A stretch of DNA of 64,000 nucleotides from positions 310,001 through 374,000 of the forward strand of contig OZ025738.1 in NCBI GenBank assembly GCA_964019335.1. The letters are read 5' to 3'. The position numbers and the translations under genes were made by a program. The notes beneath the pieces were generated by a model, which saw only the letters and a program-made list of their open reading frames with translations, made no database searches and was not told the origin of the DNA. Below are positions 22,142 to 30,326 of this stretch, piece by piece; the stretch's first letter is position 1; each line of letters opens with the position of its first letter. The DNA is from Diplonema japonicum. Lineage: Eukaryota; Euglenozoa; Diplonemea; Diplonemida; Diplonemidae.

Positions 22142-22828
22142 TCATAATGGATGAGCCCGACTAATGGAAGAAACATCGAGCATCGAACTTCTCTCGATCT
22201 TTTGTAGTTTCCTGCTCTCAGCCACGAAGTAACGACCAATAGAAGAAATCTTGGCCATTGAACTCATGTCGACGGTTTCTAGTTTGTCGCAGCAAAATAA
22301 AAAGCAATCACCAATGGTAGAAACATTGGGGAGGACGAGATCAACAGACGTCAGGTGGTGGCAACGATCAAGAAACCAATCGCTTGTAGTTGTAACACAG
22401 CCTGTGGAGTCGGTGACAACGAGGAACCGAAGACCAGAAGGAAGGTCCGTCTTCTTCATGGACAAGACTCCGGCAGCTGACGAGTCACTAACCTCAACCA
22501 CCAGAACCAGCTCAGGATCAGCTGACACAAGACCCTCAAGCTCAGAAATCACTTCTGAGTTCTCGTCCTTCAGCTCCTCTAGACGAACGGTTATTCTCTT
22601 GTCCGCCTCCACATGGACCACGGAGCCCTCCACGAGCCCAACTTCCTGAAGCTCTTCACCACCTTTCATGTCAAGGATCTCACCCTCCCAAACCAGTTTG
22701 AACCTGCCTTCGAGTAAACCAGCAGCACACCCCGCCTTCTTGTACAGGCTCCCCACCGCCTCCTTCCCCGACACTTCCACATCGTGAACCCCGCCTCCCG
22801 TCTTCACGAACACTGTCATATCGTTCAT
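22142..22828 (-). CDS. UBL-LRR protein (short)
   Basis: The protein is 228 residues. Residues 3-76 resemble ubiquitin: MTVFVKTGGGVHDVEVSGKE aligns with the first two strands, and FKLVWEGEILDMKGGEELQE with the strand 3 to 5 region. There is no terminal GG, so it is not a conjugatable ubiquitin. A linker with alternating acidic residues follows, then DLPSGLRFLVVTDSTGCVT and two to three BspA-type LRRs (CHHLTSVDLVLPNVSTIGDCFL). The repeat region is shorter than in paralogues at 54116 and 58171, and the last repeat is eroded before the stop. It may be a truncated paralogue. The ATG at 22828 starts MNDMTVF; it matches the paralogues. Confidence 0.7.
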   Translation of the reverse strand: MNDMTVFVKTGGGVHDVEVSGKEAVGSLYKKAGCAAGLLEGRFKLVWEGEILDMKGGEELQEVGLVEGSVVHVEADKRITVRLEELKDENSEVISELEGLVSADPELVLVVEVSDSSAAGVLSMKKTDLPSGLRFLVVTDSTGCVTTTSDWFLDRCHHLTSVDLVLPNVSTIGDCFLFCCDKLETVDMSSMAKISSIGRYFVAESRKLQKIERSSMLDVSSISRAHPL

Positions 22829-22914
22829 TTTGTTGTTGTGCTCCTGCTCTGTTAAAGGTGGCCTTCAATGTTTAAGGGGAAATCAACAAGTGGAAATGTT
22901 TTAAAAAAAAAAAA

Positions 22915-23213
22915 TTCACTATGATAGGAACGAAGTGGTTAGCAACGGCCCGCCGCGGTGGCGTGCCTACCTCATGATGCTCCCCTTTTGGGGTCGTTCC
23001 CTGCTACCCACCGTAGTGCCTAGCTGTCGTTTATATCTTCCAATCCTTTCCTTCCGGTAATCTTCTCTCAGTCCTTTCAGCTTGGTCGCCGTCAGCCCCG
23101 ATGCAAACAGGGCTCTCCTATCAAAGCCAACGACGTGGTCGCGCCCAATGGATCGCAGTAATCTCACGTTCTTTGCATGACTGCGCCGGAAAAGCGCGTC
23201 TCCTCTTCAAAAA
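22915..23213 (-). pseudogene. 5'-truncated retroelement ORF end
   Basis: On the minus strand, an open frame from about 23213 to 22967 encodes RSHAKNVRLLRS...ATKLKGLREDYRKERIG...GSIMR and then stops. It shares GLREDY with the window start, and its last 60 bases are the insert at 3416-3474. The flank at 22915-22946 is the receptor 3' flank sequence (TTCACTATGATAGGAACG). The protein family is not recognised. Confidence 0.4.
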
Positions 23214-23225
23214 AAAAAAAAAAAG

Positions 23226-23259
23226 GAGACATTTAAGGGTACCTGCGGTATGTGGCAGG
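23226..23259. repeat. Dispersed stem-loop motif, copy 1
   Basis: The string from GAGACATTTAAGG to TGTGGCAGG recurs at 42233-42266 and, more diverged, at 47726-47760. In all three, CCTG(C) and (G)CAGG can pair around a loop containing GTAT(G/A)TG. It may be a short RNA structure or part of an ancient repeat. Confidence 0.4.
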
Positions 23260-24302
23260 ACGCCTGAAGAGTCTCAATCTATCTCTTGATCGAACCTTTC
23301 TGCTGTGGTGTGGCCTTCGGCCCCTCGTTCACCCTCCTCGGTACCTTAGGTATAAAACCCTCAACCGAGTTGGTAAGGACACAATAGTTGTACAGTTGTT
23401 TCTCAAGGATGTGGCGGGTCGCCGGGGAGGCGAATACGGTCTAGAGGAGTCCCCTTATGGAGCCGTTGTAGTAACCCAACGTGCGTAGGGATGAGGGGCG
23501 CTATGCGTTTATTGGTGTGGATGCGTTCTAGGGCCGCTATCACCCGGCCTATGACACGCGCGCTCTCCTGGATGTCCTCACCCTCTCCACAAGGCGAGAG
23601 TCCCTCTGGAGACTTGTCCACCTGTTGTGCCCCAGTGAAGGGCCGAGAGCCATCGGATGTGGGAACAGCCGCGGGAGGTAAAAAAGTTTAAAATTTAAAT
23701 ACTGTAAACAAAAAATGCCGGACAAACACCTAAACGTAGTCTGTCCGGCATTCCTTTACATGGGGATAAATAAGATGTCGGGTAAAACAGAACCAGCTCG
23801 CGGCAGGAAATACCCCGGGTCCGTCCCTCGTGTTGCACACCCCAAAAGGCTGGAGTTTAACAGCTTCGAAATCTCACTGGGCCACCCAGGAAACGCTTCG
23901 GCTCTGGGTAAAGATTTGTCCTTCCCCCTTTTAGAGCATGCAGCTTTCGTCTGTTAATTTGAAGAGAAAAACACCGTTCACGGTAAGCAAATAACCTTTT
24001 TCCATCAAGTACTGTAAGCAGAATTTTTACCTCTATTCACGGTAACCCAGAAGTTTTTCTCCACTCTCCCATGAAACCTTCCTATTGTTAGTAACCTTCC
24101 TATTTTTTGTTTTCGAAATTTTGGATTTTTTTTGCATTTTCGGTATTTGGGTATACCTTGTGTCCACATCTGCGCTGTGGCCCGCAAAGTTTCAAAAGAC
24201 ACGTCAGACCTAGTCGCAGAGTACCTCAAGGTCTCTGCATGGCGTCTGATGTACTTCTCCACCCCCGCCCCCCTTCTGCCTGTGAAAACTTGAAGGATGG
24301 CC
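23260..24302. other. No recognised gene; hairpin inside
   Basis: Several short open frames occur, none with recognisable homology. It is probably degraded mobile DNA lying 3' of the decayed LINE. It contains the 11-bp-stem hairpin at 23714-23752. Confidence 0.4.
23714..23752 (-). other. Perfect 11-bp hairpin followed by a T-run on the minus strand
   Basis: AATGCCGGACA pairs exactly with TGTCCGGCATT across a 17-base loop. On the minus strand it is followed by TTTTT. This could be the 3' stem and terminator of a small RNA transcribed leftward, or a transposon end. Confidence 0.4.
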
Positions 24303-25904
24303 TCAGGCCACCAATCGTGACAAAGTCACAAATAGCCGGATGCCGTCGGGACCGTGAGTCTTGGCCCTGCCTTCCAGATCTTTGGCCAGCGTGCGTTGGA
24401 CAGCCTTCAGGAGGGACGACAGTTCGAGGTGGAGGGCTGTGGTGGCAGCTGTGGGCTTCTTGGTCTTGTTGCCCGTTGCACCGCCACTAGCTGCGACCAG
24501 GTTTTCCATGATTTCCTGCATGCTGTCCGTAGTAGGCTGGACCACAGGGGGTGCATCAGTGGAGGAGACACCGGAGATCCACCTGAAGCCCACTTTGTCT
24601 TGATGAACTCCGGGATCGAAGGGTCGAAAACCGGAGACTGGGTGTGAGGATGGAGGAGGTTTTGTGCTTTGGCGAGGAGGACCTTCCGGAAGGATTCCTT
24701 TTTCGCGGCGGGAGATTTTCGAAAGTTCTGAGTGATGAAACCATTGATGTCTTCCTCGAGACTTTGAGAAGAGAGGAGGGCGTGTGTCGAGAGGCGGAAC
24801 TTCATGCCCCTGTTCAGTATCTCCTTCACATCGTCATCATCGATGACCTCCGCTGCCAGGCCACAAGCGTGTCCCTCATGTGCATGTGAGGTCTTGCGCT
24901 TCGAGCAAGGGCAGCTTGCCGTGGGCTCGGCCGCTTCTGGGCGCGGGGTCGCGATGCTGAGCTTCGTCACATTGCAAACTGTAGCCTTGAGGGTTTGGCC
25001 AAGCTTGTTGCACATGTGTACTCTGCGAAGGAGGGCTGGCTTAGGGCATGCTGCGATTACCTCCTTGTCCTCGAAGACTTTACGCCAGAGGATCAACTCC
25101 TTGGCTTTGTGGTCAAAACTCGTCTTGAACCACACGAAGCCTTCGTCTCGGCGCACCACCTTTTTCAGAAGAGCGGGAGCGAGGCGTTGGGTGAGGCCTC
25201 GTTCGATCGCCGCGATCTTGGCGGTGAAGAAATTCCCAACGAAGTTTCGTCTTAGGAAGTTCAGGTATCTGAAGACCGTTTTGGGGACCCAGGTGGTGAA
25301 GTCGTAATTCAACACATCGGGGTGTGCACACAGCGCCGTGATCTTCATGCAAAGGGACTTGTAGTTGGCACCAGTGGGCTGGATCGACAGCTCCCCGTCG
25401 TCGTTCAGGCGTATCGAGGGAGCAGTAGATCTGGTGGAGGAGTTACCGGGGTCTGACGTGGTGTCGCGGCTGGGGGCCTGTTGGGCATTCGTGCGCGCTG
25501 TCTCCTGGAGGCAGATCAGGTCAAATGATTGTAGTTTGATCCTATTCAGATGGTTCGGGAGGTTCGTGACGTTCACCGAGATAAGAGTGAGCTCCTTCTT
25601 GTTCTCCTCTTCGGGTCCAGGATTCGGATGGATGTCACCGTGGGTGAGCCGTTTTCTCGCTTCGCGTGCGATAGATCGTCTCGACCTCTTCAAAATGAGG
25701 AAATGTGCCCGTGGAAGGTGGATCACTGTTAAGGAGTAGATCAGGAGGTTGTTCCTGGATGGAGAGCCGAGCCAGTCGCAAGCGAAAGGGGCGAAGGGGA
25801 TTGGCGTGGCCGAAGAAGTTAGGAGGTCAATGAATGAAAGAATGATGATAATGGTAATGGGGAGGGATATGACTGCCCCGCAGAACTTCAGTGCCTCCTG
25901 TCAG
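24303..25904 (-). pseudogene. LINE-like ORF2 remnant with 2A-like peptide and truncated AP-endonuclease
   Basis: The minus-strand frame opens at about 25904, inside the 3' end of the ORF1 remnant but in a different frame. A hydrophobic stretch (AVISLPITITIILSFIDLL) comes first. A basic segment then leads to THGDIHPNPGP at about 25620-25655, the consensus of 2A-like ribosome-skipping peptides except for H in place of E. Directly after it, ELTLISVNVTNL and DLICLQET match the N-terminal strands and catalytic Glu of an AP-type endonuclease. The rest of the endonuclease is missing. The frame continues with a region of unknown function that includes a Cys/His-rich patch and ILNRGMKFRLST, similar to the linker before the RT in some retroelements. 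The frame shifts near 24580 and no RT follows. Confidence 0.6.
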
Positions 25905-27296
25905 ATTTTCTGGTTTTTGGGGCTTGGTGTCGTCTGCGAGTGGGTTTCCGACTCCTCTCTTCCTCGAACTCTCGGCGTTGGCCGCCTCCACTCGTGCTTT
26001 TTCGAGTGCCGCCCATGAACTGGGGAACTCCGCCTCCGTCAGCTTCACCTTTTGCTGCTTCCCTTTGAAGGTTCTCTCCCTTCTGTCCGGTGCGTCCTCT
26101 CGGGTCCAATCTCTGATTACGAGGGAGTGTCGCTTCTCCCCTCTCGCGATGAGCCTGGCCGTAGGGGGGTTGGTTGCACGATGAGCCATTTCGACGCACC
26201 CAACTAGGGCTAACCCGATCGGCGTCACGGTGAGGGAGGTGCCCAGGTGGGGACGTCGGCCGCCCTGATCCCTTTCTTCAGCTGGATGACTTCTAGTCGG
26301 TCTCTCGCGAACGCGTGTGTCCAGAAGACGCCCTGGTCCCCTGAAGCTGCTAACAGTCTCATCGCGTGTTCAGGGTCTACACGTACGAGGGCGGTGGCTG
26401 TCTTGTTCTCTGTGGATCGGTCCATCCTGAAGACAGCATTCGGTAAGACCTTGTAGAGTCTCTCTTTGTCGCGTGCTGCTAGTAGTGCCATCCTTTTAAT
26501 GGCGTTGCCGTCCGCAGTGCGTTTCCACTGTGCCGCCGAGCAGTGGTCTCTCGCAATCACCGCCTTGAGTATCGTAGTCCTGTTGATGTCCTCCTTGGGA
26601 GGGGCGTCCATGGCATGGGAGCACCTCGATCCCAGTGACCCAGGTTCGAATGATCCCTCTCGTCGTGGGAGAGTCTGACTCAGTGCCACCCACGAATGGC
26701 TTGGTGCAGATGATTTTGAAATCAAGGCCGAGTGCCTTGAGACGAGAGGAGAGTTGGACCGGGTCCGAGGGATTGAAGTAGATACCAGCCGTGAGCTGGT
26801 CGGGAATCACGTTGTGGATCTGCTGAGCTCCCCAGTGTTGCTGTACCAGTGCTAAGGGGGGTTTAACAGGGGCAGGTCTGCTCGTCCAATTGGTGGCCGC
26901 CCCGAGGTGTGTCTTGGCGCTTCCTCTTATCTCCTTCCTCGGGGGTGTCCTCTTCGATTGTTGTTGCTGCTGCTGCAGGGCCGGCTGTCCTTTCGATTGT
27001 TGCTGCTGGCGCTGTTGCCCCTTTGCCTGTTGGTTTTGGTGCTGCTGCTGCTGAAATTGTTGCTGGGGTTGACCCGTCTGTAGGTATGGCTGAGGAGGTT
27101 GTTGCTGAGCAAATGACTGTTGGGGTTGCGGCGGAGGCTGGTATTGTTACAGAGCTGGCTGTTGCTGCGGGGCGGGCTGTTTAGGGGAGGCCTGTGCCTT
27201 TTCGACCAACTGTAAAATGCAGCTTAGTGTGGTCAGCACCAGGCTCCTGTTTTCCTCGGAGATCTGTGCCCTCTGGACCAGATGATGGGGGTCCAT
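25827..27296 (-). pseudogene. LINE-like ORF1 remnant
   Basis: An ORF1-like protein starts with MDPHHLVQRAQ at 27296. It contains a very Q-rich stretch, encoded by CAG/CAA-rich DNA, with one in-frame TAA near 27147. It continues with DQLTAGIYFNPSDPVQLSSRLKAL and a conserved-looking core, shifts frame near 26610 and again near 26235, and ends with a basic segment. The three lesions make it a pseudogene as assembled. It sits directly upstream of the 2A-containing ORF2, as in two-ORF LINEs. I do not recognise a zinc knuckle or RRM. Confidence 0.5.
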
Positions 27297-27496
27297 GATC
27301 GTCGTCGGTGAGGGGGGATAAAATAAAACTGTCTTTGTAAAATTCGCTCTCTCGTCTACCAATCACTATAAACTTTCGTACTCCTGCTGACAAACTTTTC
27401 ACGTTTTCCGACTTTTCACTGATATACTGATACTGATACTTTACTATCACCTCGCTGTGCTCCGTAATACTTGCTGCTGATCTTTTGATCTATTTT
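27297..27496 (-). other. Putative LINE leader between SL RNA sequence and ORF1
   Basis: About 200 bases separate the SL RNA sequence from the ORF1 start. On the minus strand they contain tandem ATCAGT strings (AGTATCAGTATCAGTATATC) and a T/C-rich tract before the ATG. This could be the element's own 5' untranslated region. Confidence 0.35.
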
Positions 27497-27590
27497 TTTT
27501 TTTTTCTTTTCAAACCGCTCTACCTGGTTCCTTTATTGGCACGGTCGATACCAATAAAGTACAGAAACTGTAGCTTTAGAATCGTTGGTA
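27497..27590 (-). ncRNA. Spliced-leader (SL) RNA gene or retrocopy
   Basis: The minus strand carries a 38-39 base exon (27590-27552) beginning ACCAACGATT and ending CAGTTTCTGTACTTTATTG. It is immediately followed by the donor GTAT at 27551. The 3' half of the exon is the classic kinetoplastid/diplonemid SL exon end. CTTTATTGG (27559-27551) pairs perfectly with CCAATAAAG (27539-27531) across an 11-base loop, which is the known stem that encloses the SL donor site. After about 40 intron bases the sequence turns into an A-run, and I see no Sm site (AATTTTGG type) or T-run terminator. It may therefore be a truncated or retroposed copy, or an SL gene interrupted by the LINE that follows. Confidence 0.8.
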
Positions 27591-27599
27591 AAAAAAAAA

Positions 27600-28210
27600 G
27601 CAGGAGAGGGTGGGGGGGGGGGAGAATTACGTTTACAAGTTGTGAGGTTTCAAGAAGGGGGGAGGGTAAGAAGGTATCAGTGGAGGTAGGGGGGCAATAA
27701 TTATATCTCTGTTTTGTGCTGAATGCTTACAAAAACAAGCTGCTTTCTGTTCATCATAAAAGAAATAGAAAACGGAGGGTGGGGGGGGGATCACCGTGTC
27801 TAAAAAAGCTTTTCAGAAAACGCACTTCTGGGTAAATTTGTACTAGAAAATTCCACCCATACCAAAAGAAAAATAACTTCTTTGGGCTTCTTTGTGACGT
27901 ATCTACAATTTTTGAGCGGGTGACAGAACCGGTACCTGCAAGCGGGTCAAAGTCGCCCCACACGTTTCCAAGCTTTTTTTTTTTTTGAAAATAAGGAAAC
28001 GGAAACGTTTCCCCGTTTCTTGCCAAACATAGCCCTGGGGGGGGGATCTTTACAGAGTGTTCACGAAACACAACCACACACGCAAAGTGAGAGAATGCTG
28101 CTACCACGCTAACATAGGTGACGGCTGCTAAATTAGAAAACAGAGAGAAAAACATAGCAACCGTGTTTCAGCAGTTTAAGGAAGGAGGTGGGTGCCTTCG
28201 GGGTCGCTCG

Positions 28211-28247
<37 letters not shown>

Positions 28248-28301
28248 TGTAGAAAAATAAAATATAAATGCTGTCGCCCACATCATTCTTTTATTTAAAA
28301 G
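27600..28301. other. Gene-free low-complexity region
   Basis: G-rich (27600-27700) and A-rich stretches and a T-run of about 35 bases at 28212-28245 are present. No supportable gene is seen. From about 28263 the sequence matches the head block of the array units (from 5680). Confidence 0.5.
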
Positions 28302-29163
28302 CATAGTATCCAGGGTTAACCGACCACCCGCGGGTTTTTAATTACAATCGGGTTTTAAAATTGACGTCAAATGAAAGGCGAGCATGCAACCATTGCTTAA
28401 AACCCTTATATTCGTATTTCCTTGGTAAGCGTTCTTTTTCTTTCAATCGATTGTTATATGTACTTATAAAATATAGCGCGCATTCGACGACACTGATTAA
28501 GCGACTGGCACCTTCCGAAGAAGGGCCTCCCACGTCCGCCGTGTTGAGCAGAGGATGCCCTGGGGCGGCCGTTCCAGTCTGATCATGTTGCATTAATACT
28601 TGCGTAAGGTCTTCGTGGTCTTCAGGGAATGGCGCTGCTTGATGTTGTGCCATTGTGCCATTGCAGCGTCGAGAAGAACAGCCAGTCAGTCGCCATGGAG
28701 CAGCGATCCTTTGAGTCGAAAGGGTATATTCATATCCCGCAAACCCGTATACATTGTACATTGAAACCTGAATGGGAAGTGTAGCAATGCACAAAGTAAG
28801 GGAAGGGTGCCTAGAAAAAGCTCCAAGAGCTGAGTCTTCAGAGGAGGATCCCTTGGAGGAAGAGGAGAGGAACAAGCGTCGGATATGTTATCCTGTTGTT
28901 TTTAACTTGGACCCTGACCCGGTCCGAAAACCAATTTTCTCAAAACTGCATTTAAGGCCTTAAATAAGGGTTTTTGAAAAAAAAAAAAAAAAAAAAAAAA
29001 AAAGAAAAAATTTTTTTGAACATGATCTTGGTATTTCTTTCGCTAAAAATATGGGTTAGAGAAGCATCAAACCCGATCATTAACCCGACTGCGATCGAAA
29101 AATCTAAAATTGCGGGTCGGGTTTCAAAAACCCGAAGGTGATCGGTTAACCCTGGATACTATG
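28302..29163. mobile_element. Inverted-repeat element B
   Basis: The left end, ATAGTATCCAGGGTTAACCG, recurs in inverse orientation at the right end (CGGTTAACCCTGGATACTAT, 29143-29162), with further imperfect pairing inside (ACCCGCGGGTTTTT versus AAAAACCCG). The inside carries a block (28437-28600) also found inside TIR element A (for example 10895-11030), and an A-run at 28978-29003. No transposase is visible. It looks like a composite non-autonomous element. Confidence 0.5.
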
Positions 29164-29221
29164 TAAAAGAAGAAAAAAAAAAAAAACTTTGGCAGTCTTT
29201 TTTTTTTTTTTTTCCCCCTTC

Positions 29222-29253
<32 letters not shown>

Positions 29254-29330
29254 GAAGAAATCGAATCTCATCCATTGGAACCCAATAAGAAGACAACGGA
29301 GAAGGAGAAAGAAGAAAAACTCGATGATTT

Positions 29331-29637
29331 AAAGGAAGCCGGTGGGGGCACCCTGCACAAGCACCATTTACTTGATTACAGGGGGCGCACCTCGGCCTAG
29401 CTGTAGCTTCTTCTGCGTTCCGCGTCGTGTCCTTAATGCGTGCGGTGTGCAGCTCAACCCCAGCCGGGGCGCCCCGGGTAACCAAGATTCTGAGCCCGTG
29501 TAGTTTGCTGCCTGTTCGCCACCCAGAGCATCTGCTTCTTCCACTTGGGCGCTACCGGTGATGACCGACGAGGAGGTCAACAGCGAACAACACATCTGAT
29601 GTACTTCTTTATATTTCCATGTTATCCCACCACCTGG
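29331..29637. repeat. Dispersed repeat C, copy 1
   Basis: About 300 bp match 41079-41395 at roughly 90%. On the minus strand both copies keep an open frame with the same residues (MCCSLLTSSSVITGSA...RRGTQKKLQLGRGAPPVIK), and the length difference between them is a multiple of three. It is either a small conserved gene or a mobile element whose frame is kept by chance. Confidence 0.6.
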
Positions 29638-29848
29638 AAAAAAAAAGAAGAAAAAAATGAGGGGGGGATTAAAGGAAAAAGGAAACGGAGGAAGCCAGTA
29701 TGAAGGATGAGAAAAATCAGCCTTTGTGTAGAGGTTGTCAGAAACCAAAATCCTTTCTCAGCCTTTTTAGAAAGAAAGAAAAAAAAAGGCGGTGGGGGAT
29801 GACAAATGGAAATATAAAGAAGTACATCAGATGTGTTGTTCGCTGTTG
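29578..29848. repeat. Perfect 43-bp inverted repeat
   Basis: The 43 bases at 29578-29620, beginning CAACAGCGAACAACACATCT, recur exactly inverted at 29806-29848. About 185 bp lie between. The left arm is the end of repeat C. The structure could mark element termini or produce a hairpin RNA. Confidence 0.7.
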
Positions 29849-30326
29849 GCCTCTTACTGGCTGAAATGTTTACGTACCTCCCTCCCCCAGCATGTGACAG
29901 ATATCAGAAACAGAGACAAACTTGAACTTTCTTTTTAGTGTAGTAGCCGAGTAGGAAGAAGAAAAAAAAAAAAGAAAAAAAAAAGAGAACGGCCATTGTT
30001 ATAAATATACTATAGGGGTCTTCATAACTACACTCACGTGCCGAATTACGAATCCCTGTACAAACTTTGAAAAGAATTGTTATTGTAAAAAAGACAACAA
30101 ATATTTTTTTTTTCTCTCTCTCTCTTTTTTTTTTTTTTTTTTCCTGTTCCATAAGTACAAAAATAAAACTAAAAAAGAAAATAGAAAATAGCTTTTTTTA
30201 ATTTTTGAATCCCCCCCCCCACCCCCACCCATCGACTCAATTATAATAAGTTTTTAGGAAGAAGGGGAGGGGTTGACAAGAAATCAAAAAAAGTGGTTTA
30301 AAGGGATCTTCTCATCAGCAAGCACC
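29849..30326. other. Gene-free low-complexity spacer
   Basis: A- and T-rich homopolymer tracts and a C-rich tract near 30210 lie downstream of the 30327 gene. No gene is seen. Confidence 0.5.

Noticed and set aside
26630-26665. tRNA B-box-like string GGTTCGAATGATCC
   Set aside because: It lies inside the LINE ORF1 coding sequence and no A-box or cloverleaf fits around it.
27754-28155. A 133-codon minus-strand frame starting MFFSLFSNLAAV
   Set aside because: It has low-complexity and homopolymer-derived residues, no homology, and lies in a gene-free repeat region.
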